Source: an uncultured Duncaniella sp.
Lineage (GTDB): Bacteria > Bacteroidota > Bacteroidia > Bacteroidales > Muribaculaceae
Direction: 5' to 3'
DNA length: 64,000 nucleotides
Assembly: GCA_910578615.1 (NCBI GenBank)
Contig: CAJTRI010000014.1
Location: 1-64,000, forward strand
Under the pieces are notes generated by a model, which worked only from the letters and a program-made list of their open reading frames with translations, had not been told where the DNA came from and did no database searches. This document shows, one piece after another, positions 51,235 through 61,383 of this stretch (its first letter is position 1; the number at the start of each line of letters is the position of its first letter). Position numbers and translations under genes: made by a program.

Positions 51235-51350
51235 GGCTTTATTCTGTTTTTTGATTTGTTCTTTGTTTATAACATTTCAGCAAAGAGAATGCCAAATCAA
51301 AATACTGACAAAAACTGTTAAAGTCGCTGCAAAAATGTCAGTCGTGCATA

Positions 51351-51390
51351 AAACAATACGGACACCGTTACTTCGGAGTCCGTATTGTTT
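51351..51390 (-). terminator. Terminator between folD and htpG
   Basis: AAACAATACGGAC (51351-51363) and GTCCGTATTGTTT (51378-51390) form a 13-bp stem with a 14-nt loop. Confidence 0.8.
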
Positions 51391-51421
51391 AAGTCATAAT
51401 GTTAGTAGCAACGCTACACAA

Positions 51422-52303
51422 TTAGCTGTAAATCTCTTTCTTGGCGGCAAGAAGTGTATTGCGCATGAGCGAGCATATTGTCATAGGGCCTACACCTCCG
51501 GGAACCGGGGTGATATAAGCGCACTTTTCGGCGACATTTTCAAAGTCCACATCGCCTCTGAGACGGAATCCGCTCTTACGTGATGCATCTGGTACGCGTG
51601 TTGTGCCGACATCGATGATTGTTGCGCCGTCTTTGACCATATCAGCTGTCACAAAGCCGGGAGATCCAAGGGCTGCAATGATAATATCTGCCTCGCGACA
51701 TGTTTCCTTAATGTCATGTGATGCGCTGTGTAGCACGGTCACAGTGGCATTTCCGGGATTGGCTTTCTGCATCATAAGTGATGCAACGGGCTTGCCGACA
51801 ATGTTGCTGCGTCCGAGAACCACACACTTTGTCCCTTTGGTCTCCACGTTGTAACGACGCAGAAGTTCCATGATGCCTGATGGTGTGGCGGACACAAAAC
51901 AGGGAAGTCCTATCGACATGCGCCCTACGTTGACAGGATGGAACCCGTCTACATCCTTGCGGTAATCAATCGCTTCGATGACGCGTTGTTCGGATATGTG
52001 ACGCGGGAGAGGGAGCTGGACTATGAATCCGTCAATTTCTGAATCTTTGTTTAGGCGGTCTATGGCAGAAAGGAGCTCGGTCTCGCTAACCTCGTCTTCG
52101 TAACGAATCAGTGTGGATGTGAATCCGCATGCCTCGCAGGCTTTGACTTTGTTTGCCACATAGGTCTCGCTGCCTCCATCGTGACCGACGAGGATGGCTG
52201 CAAGATGTGGGCGACGCTTGCCTGCGGCTACCATTTCTTCTACCTCGGCGGCGATTTCACGTTTGATGTCATCAGCGACTTTCTTTCCGTCGATAAGTGT
52301 CAT
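51422..52303 (-). CDS. folD: Methylenetetrahydrofolate dehydrogenase/cyclohydrolase
   Basis: FolD interconverts 5,10-methylene- and 10-formyl-tetrahydrofolate. The 293-residue protein has LAAILVGHDGGSETYVANKVKACEACGF (catalytic Lys in YVANK region), DGFIVQLPLPRHI, DVDGFHPVNVGRM, CVVLGRSNIVGKPVASLM and the signature ITPVPGGVGPMTICSLM. Starts 38 nt after the ffh stop, probably in one transcript with it. Confidence 0.95.
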   Translation of the reverse strand: MTLIDGKKVADDIKREIAAEVEEMVAAGKRRPHLAAILVGHDGGSETYVANKVKACEACGFTSTLIRYEDEVSETELLSAIDRLNKDSEIDGFIVQLPLPRHISEQRVIEAIDYRKDVDGFHPVNVGRMSIGLPCFVSATPSGIMELLRRYNVETKGTKCVVLGRSNIVGKPVASLMMQKANPGNATVTVLHSASHDIKETCREADIIIAALGSPGFVTADMVKDGATIIDVGTTRVPDASRKSGFRLRGDVDFENVAEKCAYITPVPGGVGPMTICSLMRNTLLAAKKEIYS

Positions 52304-52341
52304 GTCTGTTTTATAGGGAATTTATGTGTTTATTGTTTGGA

Positions 52342-53676
52342 TTATCGGCGCATACCCTTCATGCCGCGCATTAGGGACATAGGATTCTTGATCCCAGAGA
52401 CAGCCTTCATCATCTTGCGGGCATCATCAAACTGTTTGATAAGACGGTTCACCTCCTGTATGTCTGTACCAGAGCCACGGGCGATACGTTTGCGACGTGA
52501 TCCGTTGATAATCTCGGGATGCTGGCGTTCTTCTTCGGTCATAGAGCGTATGATGGCCTCGATTCCCTTGAATGCATTATCATCAATATCAATGTCCTTT
52601 ATTGCTTTTCCTACACCGGGTATCATTGATGCAAGCTCTTTGAGATTGCCCATTTTCTGAATCTGCTGGATCTGCTGTAAGAAGTCGTTGAAGTTGAACT
52701 GATTCTTAGCAATCTTGCGTTGCAGCTCGCGGGCCTGTTTCTCGTCATAGGCATTCTGGGCTTTCTCCACAAGGGATACAATGTCACCCATGCCGAGGAT
52801 GCGGTCTGCCATACGGGAGGGGTGGAATAGGTCGAGCGCATCAAGTTTCTCGCCGGTTCCGACAAACTTTATAGGTTTGGTGACCACTGTGCGGATTGAA
52901 AGAGCTGCACCTCCACGGGTATCACCGTCAAGTTTGGTTAGGACGACTCCGTCGAAGTCAAGACGGTCATTAAACTCTTTGGCGGTATTGACGGCATCCT
53001 GACCGGTCATGGAGTCAACCACGAAAAGGATTTCCTGTGGTTTGACGGCCTTCTTGATGGCTGCAATTTCCTGCATCATCTGCTCGTCAACAGCGAGACG
53101 TCCTGCTGTGTCTATGATGACGAGGTCGTTGTGGTTGGTTTTCGCGTATCGGATGGCATTTTCGGCAATCTCTACCGGGTTTTTGTTGCCCTCCTCGGTA
53201 TATACAGGAACATCGACCTGTCCTGCGATAACTTTGAGCTGGTCTATGGCGGCTGGACGGTAGACGTCGCATGCCACAAGAAGGGGACGCTTGCCCTGTT
53301 CGCTCTTGAATTTGCGTGCGAGTTTGCCTGAGAATGTGGTCTTTCCTGAACCTTGTAGTCCTGACATGAGGATTATGGCCGGGTTGCCTGAAAGGTTCAC
53401 TTGGGCTGTCTCTCCTCCCATCAGTCGTGCGAGTTCGTCGTGGACGATTTTGACCATTAGCTCTCCGGGCTTTATGGCGTTGATGACATTCTGTCCCATA
53501 GCCTTGGCCTTTACCTCATCGGTAAACTGTTTTGCCACCTTGTAGTTGACATCGGCTTCAAGAAGTGCACGACGCACATCTTTGAGGGTCTCTGCTACGT
53601 TTATCTCGGTGATTTTACCCTCACCTTTAAGTATCTTGAAACTTCTTTCGAGTCTCTCGCTTAGATTTTCAAACAT
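52342..53676 (-). CDS. ffh: Signal recognition particle protein Ffh
   Basis: Ffh is the SRP54 GTPase that targets membrane proteins. The 444-residue protein has the NG domain with GLQGSGKTTFSGKLA (G1), ACDVYRPAAIDQLK, IIDTAGRLAVDEQMM (G3), LTKLDGDTRGGAALS (G4) and FVGTGEKLDALDLFHP (G5), then an M domain with Met-rich helices and RKRIARGSGTDIQEVNRLIKQF (RNA-binding motif). It ends SLMRGMKGMRR. Standard length. Confidence 0.96.
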   Translation of the reverse strand: MFENLSERLERSFKILKGEGKITEINVAETLKDVRRALLEADVNYKVAKQFTDEVKAKAMGQNVINAIKPGELMVKIVHDELARLMGGETAQVNLSGNPAIILMSGLQGSGKTTFSGKLARKFKSEQGKRPLLVACDVYRPAAIDQLKVIAGQVDVPVYTEEGNKNPVEIAENAIRYAKTNHNDLVIIDTAGRLAVDEQMMQEIAAIKKAVKPQEILFVVDSMTGQDAVNTAKEFNDRLDFDGVVLTKLDGDTRGGAALSIRTVVTKPIKFVGTGEKLDALDLFHPSRMADRILGMGDIVSLVEKAQNAYDEKQARELQRKIAKNQFNFNDFLQQIQQIQKMGNLKELASMIPGVGKAIKDIDIDDNAFKGIEAIIRSMTEEERQHPEIINGSRRKRIARGSGTDIQEVNRLIKQFDDARKMMKAVSGIKNPMSLMRGMKGMRR

Positions 53677-53720
53677 TCTCTGGTTTGCTTAATGATTTTG
53701 ATGATGTGGGGGAGTGGAAA

Positions 53721-54077
53721 TTATCCGATCACCAGTCTGTTGGTTGCAGTGTCGGGAAATATTACAGCCGGAGTGAACGTCCGGGCCTCTTCGGGAGTCA
53801 TGAAGGCATAAGCCATTATGATGACGATGTCTCCCACCTGGACTTTGCGTGCGGCCGCGCCGTTAAGACAGATTACACCGGAGCCTCGAGGGCCTTCTAT
53901 TGTGTAGGTATCAAAGCGCTCGCCATTATTATTATCTACTATATAGACCCTTTCTCCCGGCAGTATACCGGCAGCATCAAGCAGGTCACGGTCAATGGTT
54001 ATACTGCCTATATAGTCAAGACGCGCCTCTGTTACGGTCACGCGGTGAATCTTGGATTTTAAGATTTGCAGCATCAT
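53721..54077 (-). CDS. panD: Aspartate 1-decarboxylase
   Basis: PanD makes beta-alanine for pantothenate. The 118-residue proenzyme starts (M)MLQILKSKIHRVTVTEARLDYIGSITIDRDLLDAAGI; the Gly-Ser bond (about residue 24-25 of the ATG 54074 form) is the self-cleavage site that creates the pyruvoyl group. Conserved Lys9, Tyr22, Arg54-region (GERFDTYTI) and NGAAARKVQVGDIVIIM are present. It overlaps the panC stop by 4 nt, so two pathway steps are coupled; either of two adjacent ATGs may be used. Confidence 0.95.
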   Translation of the reverse strand: MMLQILKSKIHRVTVTEARLDYIGSITIDRDLLDAAGILPGERVYIVDNNNGERFDTYTIEGPRGSGVICLNGAAARKVQVGDIVIIMAYAFMTPEEARTFTPAVIFPDTATNRLVIG

Positions 54078-54931
54078 TTGGATGAAGGATTGTATGTGAT
54101 GTTGTCAATCAGTCTGACCTCTCCGCAATATGCGGTGATACACCCGACCGCATATTCAGTGTCGTCCCAGTTGCTGACAGGTTGCATGGTTATCCCGTCT
54201 ACAATCTCATAATACTCCACTTCCATAAAGGGATATCTGTTGATTGTGTCTATGACCCATTGACGGGTTTCGTTAAGTGAGCCTTCGGCAGCTTTGATAA
54301 GGCTGGCTTTCAGGGCGAGATTGATGCATGGTGCAACGGAACGTTGTTCGGCCGAGAGGCGGACATTGCGCGAACTCATGGCCAATCCGTCTTCATGACG
54401 CTTTATGGGACATGAAACGATTTCAAGGTTGTTGAAACCGCCTTCAAGTTCGACCATACGACGGATCACGGCAATCTGTTGAAAGTCCTTTTCTCCAAAA
54501 TATGCCCGGGTGGGGTTGGTGAATGCAAAAAGTTTGCTGACCACCTGGGCCACACCGTTGAAGTGTCCGGGCCGCATCGGGCCTTCCATGACTTCGGCTA
54601 CCGGGCCGAGGTTGAAAACCCTGCAGTCTTCCTCAGGATACATCTCTTCTACGGTTGGGATGAATGCAATATCCACTCCCGCAGCTTCAAGTAGACGACA
54701 ATCGGCCTCCTCGGTGCGCGGATATGTGGCGAGGTCTGAGGGATTGTTGAATTGGGTGGGATTTACGAAGACACTCACAACCACAGTGGCATTTTCTTTA
54801 CGGGCACGAGTGATTAGAGACATGTGTCCTTCATGGAGTGCTCCCATTGTAGGGACAAGGCCTACGCCACCAAGGTTACGAACCTTGGAAAGTGCGGATT
54901 GGAGCTCTGAAACAGTGCGAATTATTTCCAT
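54074..54931 (-). CDS. panC: Pantothenate synthetase
   Basis: PanC joins pantoate and beta-alanine using ATP. The 285-residue protein has VPTMGALHEGHMSLI (the HIGH-like motif HEGH), VVVSVFVNPTQFNNPSDLATYPRT, YFGEKDFQQIAVIRRMV (the GEKD motif) and VSCPIKRHEDGLAMSSRN (KMSKS-like). A -7 box TACTTTTG with ATTG 20 bp upstream (54957-54988) is its promoter. The panD gene starts within its stop. Confidence 0.96.
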   Translation of the reverse strand: MEIIRTVSELQSALSKVRNLGGVGLVPTMGALHEGHMSLITRARKENATVVVSVFVNPTQFNNPSDLATYPRTEEADCRLLEAAGVDIAFIPTVEEMYPEEDCRVFNLGPVAEVMEGPMRPGHFNGVAQVVSKLFAFTNPTRAYFGEKDFQQIAVIRRMVELEGGFNNLEIVSCPIKRHEDGLAMSSRNVRLSAEQRSVAPCINLALKASLIKAAEGSLNETRQWVIDTINRYPFMEVEYYEIVDGITMQPVSNWDDTEYAVGCITAYCGEVRLIDNITYNPSSK

Positions 54932-54956
54932 TCTTTCTGTTGAAATTTTCGGTCTG

Positions 54957-54988
54957 CAAAAGTAGCAAATATTTCTTTAACGGACAAT
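54957..54988 (-). promoter_or_regulatory. panC promoter
   Basis: On the minus strand ATTG (54985-54988), 20 bp and TACTTTTG (54957-54964), 26 nt before the ATG at 54931. It probably serves panC-panD and perhaps ffh-folD. Confidence 0.65.
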
Positions 54989-55109
54989 AGCCGAAAAATA
55001 ATAAACGCATTGTAAATGGTGGTTTTGGCGGGGTGTTATGTAGATTACGGTATATTTGCTTTATTTTGCGGGTATTGGGATTTGTTTTCGGTTCTGTCAA
55101 GATGCAAGA

Positions 55110-55156
55110 AAAGCGAGTACTGGAAGTTTCATATCCGAACTTCCAGTACTCGCTTT
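55110..55156. terminator. Strong terminator before panC region
   Basis: A 19-bp perfect stem: AAAGCGAGTACTGGAAGTT (55110-55128) and AACTTCCAGTACTCGCTTT (55138-55156) with a 9-nt loop. It ends the transcript of the 55184-60808 gene. Confidence 0.9.
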
Positions 55157-55183
55157 CAAGGTAGTCTGTCTTATAAATTAAAG

Positions 55184-58100
55184 TTAGTTCTTTACAACAA
55201 TGGTTGATCCAGATGAGTGTGCTGCGTATTGTGGCGCGTATTGGCTCTGGACAGAGGCTAATCCTGATGTATAAGTGCCGGCATTGTTGACCCACATGTC
55301 ATATGTAAGGATATATGAGCCTTTGGGGAGATGGTCTATGAATATGCGTGTGGAGGAGTCTCGGTTTTCGCGATAGAAATACAGTCCGTCTGCAATGATA
55401 GTCCCTGATAACTGGTCAACAGGTTCGAAACATGCCGGTCGGTCATCCACAATGGTCACGTAGTCCATATCGGTTTCAGCGTTGACAGTGAGGGTTACTC
55501 TTACTTTTGCACCGAGTTTAAGAGTAGAAGTGGATATAACTGTTGATTTATTGTCCGAGGAATCAAATTCATAAACCGTTTTTTCAATTGATAATTCAGG
55601 GCATGATTTGCTGGCGGTTTTTGTCATATCGTCAGTATAACGGCTGAATATGGCACCCCATGATGGCGTGTTGCCTTTACGTTCGATCTTCAATGTCTTC
55701 CCTCCGGCAGAAACAGGTAGGGCAGCCATTATTTCTCCTGTGAGACGTTCTGGTTCATTGACGATTACTTGTTCTTTGCCTACAGATATTTTAGCGCCTT
55801 CGGAAGGAACAAACCAACTATCCGAAGTAGATAAGATGGCAGCGACTGCCGTGGATGCGATTTGGCCGCTTCCCCAGTTCTGTGCGCCTTTTTGAAGGAT
55901 TAACCACTGTCTAAGGTTGTCAATATCAGTGCATCCCGGATCAATGAGACTGAATGTCATAAGTATCTCGGCCGTGATTCCGATTTTGTCCAGACCATCA
56001 TACCAAGTGTTGTCCAGAACCGGGAACCACATTCCTTTGTCAGGAGTCACAGAGGCAAATTCACGTATTGAGGTCAGAATCTCGCGTGCTACCCGTGGAT
56101 GTCCGTTCTGGCACAGGATTTCTGCGTATACTGCCTTTGTTGGTAGGCTGGATTTTTTCCAGCTACGGAGAATTCGTTGTATGGACGCATCTACGATATT
56201 TTTTCTGGCTCTTATATTTGAGGATTCCTTGAAATAATCATGTATGCGGACATAGGTTGTATAGTCTGCATCTGGATTGTTAAGGAATTCAGATGTGATT
56301 TCTTTGTTGTCCCAGCCAAGCGCACTGTCAATCATTTCTGACAGAACTTTGTCTTTGGGCATGAATCCCAAAGTGTTAAGCCGTCCAAGAAGTGAAAGCA
56401 CCCTGTATGTAGCCCAGCGGGATGCCGTAGGATAGTGTTTACTCCAATACCAGCCTCCATCCTTTCCTTCGAGGGATTTAAGCGTGGCTATATTGGCTGA
56501 CAATGTGGCATTGACAAGTTTTTTGTCAAATAATAATGAGAGACGTGTCATCCTTTCATTATCATCTGCGGCACCCTGCATCCATGGTGTGGCATTGAGC
56601 ATTAAAAGTTTAAGTTCTTCATTGCGGTCAAGCATCGATGTCAGGGTTGCGTCTGATTTGTCACTTCTTAACCATGCATCCAGGGCTTTGGCTATCGCAG
56701 GATTGTCTCTGAGTAGACCTGTGGCTATTGCGGCGGAATATAATGAGAGTGCGGCGGTAGGAGCTGTGTCGGCTTTGCGGTCAAGCAGACCGGGTAGGGC
56801 TGTCACTACATACCATGCCGGATTCTCGCAGAATGAAAGGGACAGAGTACCTCCGTCAGGAATGACTGGAAGAGCTGTCTCAAATTCATGTCTTTCAGGA
56901 GACATGAAGAATGGAAGGGTCTCGATTAAAGATGTCATGGACGGCAAAATCGGAATGAGGCTTTGTTCGCCATCGGAGTGGTTGCCGGTCGTGCTCTTTA
57001 TGCGATAGCCTATAAAGGGGATATCTGACGGAACCGATATGCTGACTGAAATGATGTCGGCTTTTCCGGCAGATATTGTGTCAGTCTGACTCTTCGAACA
57101 GATTGTGGAATTGTCAGACGGATTAAAGATGGTAACCTCGGTGGATATGGACTGGGGTTCGCCGCTATTATTCATTACTGATGCGGATATGACAGCATTA
57201 TCTCCGTTTCGGAGAAAACGTGGCAGATTTGGTTGTACCATTATAGGCTTAGAGGCTATTATATCGGCTGAGAAGCTGGTTGTAAGCAATGAGTCTGTAA
57301 AGGCCACAGCGCGGAAGCCCCATGTAGTGTTGGCATTCGGGACTGTAAATGTCAAAGACAGATGTCCGTCCTTGTCAGTAGTCAGAGAGGGACGGAAAAA
57401 TGCCAATGGTACCTCGCTGTCACGATATGCAAATTCCTTATGGGGATCTGTGGTTTCTACCGCCTCATCCCCAGAGCCGGATTCGGATGCATCAGCAACA
57501 ACCTCTCCTTCCGCAGAACCCATATCCATCGCAAGTTCCTCGACAACCGCACCATCTGCATTTCCTGTTGCAGCCATTTTGGAATTAGATGATCTCATCA
57601 TTGCGCTGGCGCCTCTGATCTTGTAGCCGGATAATCTTGGCACAAGTGACATTCCATATGTGTCAAAAGATGCATCGCTAACATTCAAGCATCTGAGGGG
57701 GGATATGTTCTGGAACAAGGACGATGTGGTAGTCTCAGATAATGGTTGCGTACCCCAGACCCAAGATGGAGTATAGGTATAAGGTTTTGTAAAGTTCCAT
57801 GACCAGGATGCGATGGCATCAATGGCAGTATTATATAGGTCTGTTATTACTGCGGCTTCCTGTCCGTTTCCGTCTGTGGCGACAATACGGAATGTCCATG
57901 TCTCGGACTCTCCGGGATTTACCTTGTTTCTGAATGTTTCGGTTATGAACCTAAGGCTGTTGTCGGGATTGTGACGCCTTATATTGATTCTTCGAGCTGT
58001 CTGCCGGTAGTCACCGGTACATAGGATATCAAGTGTGGCATGTTCAATCCCTTCCGGGAGGAATATTTCAAGATTGTGTATGCCGGCAGGAGAGTTTATA

Positions 58101-60808
58101 GTGCGGTCTGAGATTACAGAGTCTCCACTGCATATAGCCATTATGAGATGGGAGTCTGCTCCAGTGGCGTACAGCAGGTGCCCGGGGTTTGAAGAAGACA
58201 AAGTTATTTCGGTTTCGGGAGTCCAGAATAAATCTTCTGGTACCGGGCTTTCTTTAGCATTTGGGTCGAAGAGTACGACCTCGCATTTCACGGTATCTGC
58301 AAGTTGTGGATTATCAAGCGAAAAAGCCATAGTATATCTACCAGGTTTTAGACCTGTAAGATTCACAGGGTTTCTCAATACTTCTGAGCGTACACATTTA
58401 CCTTTATCAAAAATTGAAAGGTTTACAGGCAGTGTGATTATGGAATCACGATAGTCAACAACCTTGGCATTAATTGATACAGGCCCTTGTGATATATCTA
58501 TATTGTTGGCGTTTTCCACTGATATAAAGTACCTTTCACCGAGTGAGAATGTTGTTTTGGCCGTCTGTGTCTCTCCTGCCTGTGAAGTTGCTGATATATT
58601 TGCAGTATAAAATCCGTCAGGGACAGGAGACATTGAAAGAACTTTGTCAGAAAGCGTTATTGAAAAGCGTCCGTAAGAATCGGTTGTAACTGTCGTGCTG
58701 TAAAATTGGTATGGAGAGGAATATCTCCACCATACAGGCCGATTTTGTACGGAGAGTTCCATTGTGACATCTGTATCAGCCATAGGGAAGCCTGAGTAAG
58801 TAACAACACGTCCCCTAAGTGTTGCTTCGCCGGGTGCCGGAACCCCTGTTTCCACATTCTCGGTCTCTATCATGAATGTGGGCAGTTTGTAATCTGCCAC
58901 CTCAAATGAGATTGTATTCCATTGTTGTGCGACAGAAATATTAAACCGTCCCGTAAGTCCGTCCTCTGGTAGCCGGAATGAGCCAGTTAGACGACCGAAA
59001 TTGTCTGTCATACCTGTTATAGTATCGATAGGCATAGAATTGGCGTCATATAAGACAGCGCTTATTTCCTTTCCGGCCATTACTCTGCGAAGACCACCTT
59101 TGTATTCATAACACACTGCACACCACTCGGCTGTATCGCCGGGATGATAGAGAGGAAGGGATGAATACCCTTGTATTCCAGTAATCCATTTATCCGGGTT
59201 TTGATAGTTGTAGTCATATGAATATATCGGCATGGTGTATCGATCATCACCCAGAGAGGCGATAATCATTCCGTTTTCCTTGCTTTTGATTTTCAATATG
59301 CCGTTCTTGTCGGTTGTGCCGAGTAGAGTTTTTTGTGGATTCTTATTGTAGGCATCGTTGACAAGGGTAAGTTTGACATCGGCAAGTGGTGCTCCGTCTG
59401 CCGGATTCAGAGTCCTGATATCTCGGCTTGTGAATCGTGAGGGCACAAGGACAATGGAGGAGACATGCACTTTGGTGAAATAATTGTTGCTGAGAGGCAC
59501 CCCCTTTATGGCCGGGACTACTACATAGTTGCCATTTCTAGGAAATTTGAATTTTACTATCGTCTCTGATTTGAACGGTATATCCTTGCTTTCCATGGAG
59601 ACAGGAATGGAGCCGATCTTTGTTTTAAGAACGTTATGTCTGGTGTTTACATCTGATTGATAGACAGGAAGTGATGAGACGTCATAGATGTCTATGGATG
59701 CTTCGGATGTGTTGTTGGCTGTTACCTTCATCTCAATCTCTTTTCCGGCAGGAATAAGTGTCGGAACGGTGACTGTTATGCTTTTCTCTGAAAGAGACGA
59801 TATGATGTTTTTTAAGCAGTTTATGCGCCAGTATTCAGGATAATATGCTATAAACTTTTTGGCATAGTCATAGAGTGAGGGTTCGACCGGGGCATCTGCC
59901 AGTATATCTCCTACATATTCTGACCGAGGACGGCCAGAATCATCGCATAAATTTTTGTAAAGCCCTATATAGGCGTCAATGTTGTCACCGGCGGTATCGG
60001 CATCAGGTCTTACCGAATGGCGTAAGATATATTCCATCCTACCGATCATGGCATTGATACTGGGTGCGGAGTAGGGGGATGTCGGGGAAACGAGAGATGA
60101 GTAAAGATTTAATATTTTTTCCCCGACGGGATCATTGGAAAGGGTAGGTGGGACATATGTATCTCCCGGTCTGAGGGTTCGGAATACTAACGAGTAGGGC
60201 AGGAACGGCCTGTACTGGTTATCCATTGAGCGAAAGATATCTATTGCATTATTGGCCACGAAATCGTAAAGGGTCGGGAAATATATCCTTGTCTGGTTGT
60301 TCTGGGATATAATACCGCTGTAATCCGATATACGCTCTTTGCGTAATAAGTTTTCAGCTGTCAGTGCGGAATCAATAAGCTCTGTTATTTTCATGCGGAA
60401 TTGCAGACCGCTCCATTCATTACAGTCCTTGGCAAGTGGAAGTAGAGGCAGATTCCTGTGGTCGAAACGCCATCTGCCTGAGGAATATACCTGACTGTAT
60501 AAGGAAGCCTCGAAGGTGTTGATGAGCGATGTAAATACAGGATTCTTGGACTGTGTTCTCACAGAGTCGATTTTGGCAATAACCAAGGGCGTGTTTTCCT
60601 GTCCCTGTACTTGCAGGGCTATTGAATAGTCGATGAGCGCGCGCAAGGCCTTTTGTGTGTTTCCGTCTGATAGGGCGGTGTTCAGATTGACCAGCGATTG
60701 AGAGCTGACAGTCTTTGGATAGGCGAAGTCTGGCGACTTCACTTTTTGGGCTGACATCACTGTGGCAATCACCGTGATAGTCAGAATTGAAAGAATGATT
60801 CGCTTCAT
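55184..60808 (-). CDS. Alpha-2-macroglobulin family protein
   Basis: The 1874-residue exported protein has a signal peptide (MKRIILSILTITVIATVMSAQ), several macroglobulin beta domains, a CarboxypepD-like part near residue 470 (RDIRTLNPADGAPLADVKLTLVNDAYN), an MG2-like segment, the A2M central region (PLAFFRPSLTTDKDGHLSLTFTVPNANTTWGFRAVAFTDSLL) and an alpha-toroid-like part (CENPAWYVVTALPGLL; GGWYWSKHYPTASRWATYRVLSLLGRL). The thioester motif CxEQ is not seen. A Ser/Gly/Glu-rich low-complexity stretch sits near residue 1100. Such large periplasmic or surface proteins in Bacteroidetes may trap proteases or act in envelope defence; the role is inferred. Confidence 0.9.
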   Translation of the reverse strand: MKRIILSILTITVIATVMSAQKVKSPDFAYPKTVSSQSLVNLNTALSDGNTQKALRALIDYSIALQVQGQENTPLVIAKIDSVRTQSKNPVFTSLINTFEASLYSQVYSSGRWRFDHRNLPLLPLAKDCNEWSGLQFRMKITELIDSALTAENLLRKERISDYSGIISQNNQTRIYFPTLYDFVANNAIDIFRSMDNQYRPFLPYSLVFRTLRPGDTYVPPTLSNDPVGEKILNLYSSLVSPTSPYSAPSINAMIGRMEYILRHSVRPDADTAGDNIDAYIGLYKNLCDDSGRPRSEYVGDILADAPVEPSLYDYAKKFIAYYPEYWRINCLKNIISSLSEKSITVTVPTLIPAGKEIEMKVTANNTSEASIDIYDVSSLPVYQSDVNTRHNVLKTKIGSIPVSMESKDIPFKSETIVKFKFPRNGNYVVVPAIKGVPLSNNYFTKVHVSSIVLVPSRFTSRDIRTLNPADGAPLADVKLTLVNDAYNKNPQKTLLGTTDKNGILKIKSKENGMIIASLGDDRYTMPIYSYDYNYQNPDKWITGIQGYSSLPLYHPGDTAEWCAVCYEYKGGLRRVMAGKEISAVLYDANSMPIDTITGMTDNFGRLTGSFRLPEDGLTGRFNISVAQQWNTISFEVADYKLPTFMIETENVETGVPAPGEATLRGRVVTYSGFPMADTDVTMELSVQNRPVWWRYSSPYQFYSTTVTTDSYGRFSITLSDKVLSMSPVPDGFYTANISATSQAGETQTAKTTFSLGERYFISVENANNIDISQGPVSINAKVVDYRDSIITLPVNLSIFDKGKCVRSEVLRNPVNLTGLKPGRYTMAFSLDNPQLADTVKCEVVLFDPNAKESPVPEDLFWTPETEITLSSSNPGHLLYATGADSHLIMAICSGDSVISDRTINSPAGIHNLEIFLPEGIEHATLDILCTGDYRQTARRINIRRHNPDNSLRFITETFRNKVNPGESETWTFRIVATDGNGQEAAVITDLYNTAIDAIASWSWNFTKPYTYTPSWVWGTQPLSETTTSSLFQNISPLRCLNVSDASFDTYGMSLVPRLSGYKIRGASAMMRSSNSKMAATGNADGAVVEELAMDMGSAEGEVVADASESGSGDEAVETTDPHKEFAYRDSEVPLAFFRPSLTTDKDGHLSLTFTVPNANTTWGFRAVAFTDSLLTTSFSADIIASKPIMVQPNLPRFLRNGDNAVISASVMNNSGEPQSISTEVTIFNPSDNSTICSKSQTDTISAGKADIISVSISVPSDIPFIGYRIKSTTGNHSDGEQSLIPILPSMTSLIETLPFFMSPERHEFETALPVIPDGGTLSLSFCENPAWYVVTALPGLLDRKADTAPTAALSLYSAAIATGLLRDNPAIAKALDAWLRSDKSDATLTSMLDRNEELKLLMLNATPWMQGAADDNERMTRLSLLFDKKLVNATLSANIATLKSLEGKDGGWYWSKHYPTASRWATYRVLSLLGRLNTLGFMPKDKVLSEMIDSALGWDNKEITSEFLNNPDADYTTYVRIHDYFKESSNIRARKNIVDASIQRILRSWKKSSLPTKAVYAEILCQNGHPRVAREILTSIREFASVTPDKGMWFPVLDNTWYDGLDKIGITAEILMTFSLIDPGCTDIDNLRQWLILQKGAQNWGSGQIASTAVAAILSTSDSWFVPSEGAKISVGKEQVIVNEPERLTGEIMAALPVSAGGKTLKIERKGNTPSWGAIFSRYTDDMTKTASKSCPELSIEKTVYEFDSSDNKSTVISTSTLKLGAKVRVTLTVNAETDMDYVTIVDDRPACFEPVDQLSGTIIADGLYFYRENRDSSTRIFIDHLPKGSYILTYDMWVNNAGTYTSGLASVQSQYAPQYAAHSSGSTIVVKN

Positions 60809-60856
60809 ATCCTATTAATGGTAAATGTGTAAATAAATATGTATAAAAACGTGAGA

Positions 60857-60876
60857 GGGAGCCTTATGTAGCTCCC
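60857..60876. terminator. Hairpin terminator after the Spy-like gene
   Basis: GGGAGC (60857-60862) pairs with GCTCCC (60871-60876); T-rich runs follow on both strands. Confidence 0.7.
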
Positions 60877-60897
60877 CTTGGTTATTTTTTACGTTTT

Positions 60898-61359
60898 TTA
60901 TTCTCTTTTTTCGCTTTGCGATGTTCTTTCATTGGTGAAGTCTCGCTCGGCGCTTTTCAGTTTGAATAGTTGCTTTGGTGTCAATATTTTTTTAAATTCC
61001 TTGTAATATCTCACCTCTACGTCTCCTTCTTTTGCCTTACATTCAAACATAGCCTCGGCAGCTTTTTCGTATTCAAGTTCTGAGGCCTCCTCTCCTTGCT
61101 GACTCACCTGACGGGCCATCTTGCGAGTGTCGTCCACAACCCGTCTCATATCTCTTTCCATTCTGTTGTACAACGGCATGAATTTTTTCCGTTGTTCAAC
61201 AGAGAGGTCAAGTTGTTTTGATATATAGTCGTTTTTTACTTGCTGCATTTCTCTCATCCATACATCTTTCTCATGTTTGGACGGTTTTTGCGCTTGTATT
61301 TCCGAGACAGTGATTACATTAACAAGGATTATTAATATAAAATAGTACAGGTGTTTCAT
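60898..61359 (-). CDS. Spy/CpxP-like periplasmic protein
   Basis: The 153-residue protein has a signal peptide (MKHLYYFILIILVNVITVSEIQAQ) and a long helical mature part with LTxxQ-like signatures: LDLSVEQRKKFMPLYNRMERDM and KKILTPKQLFKLKSAERDF. Spy/CpxP proteins sense or relieve envelope protein misfolding (family knowledge). As the third gene behind an ECF sigma factor, it fits an envelope-stress module. ATG 61359 gives the best signal; the next gene upstream stops 24 nt before it. Confidence 0.75.
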   Translation of the reverse strand: MKHLYYFILIILVNVITVSEIQAQKPSKHEKDVWMREMQQVKNDYISKQLDLSVEQRKKFMPLYNRMERDMRRVVDDTRKMARQVSQQGEEASELEYEKAAEAMFECKAKEGDVEVRYYKEFKKILTPKQLFKLKSAERDFTNERTSQSEKRE

Positions 61360-61383
61360 ATTTAGTTTGGTTTTAACTGGCAT

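Noticed and set aside
54876..55295. 139-codon minus-strand frame upstream of panC
   Set aside because: It crosses the strong terminator at 55110-55156 and overlaps panC in a different frame; the composition is not protein-like.
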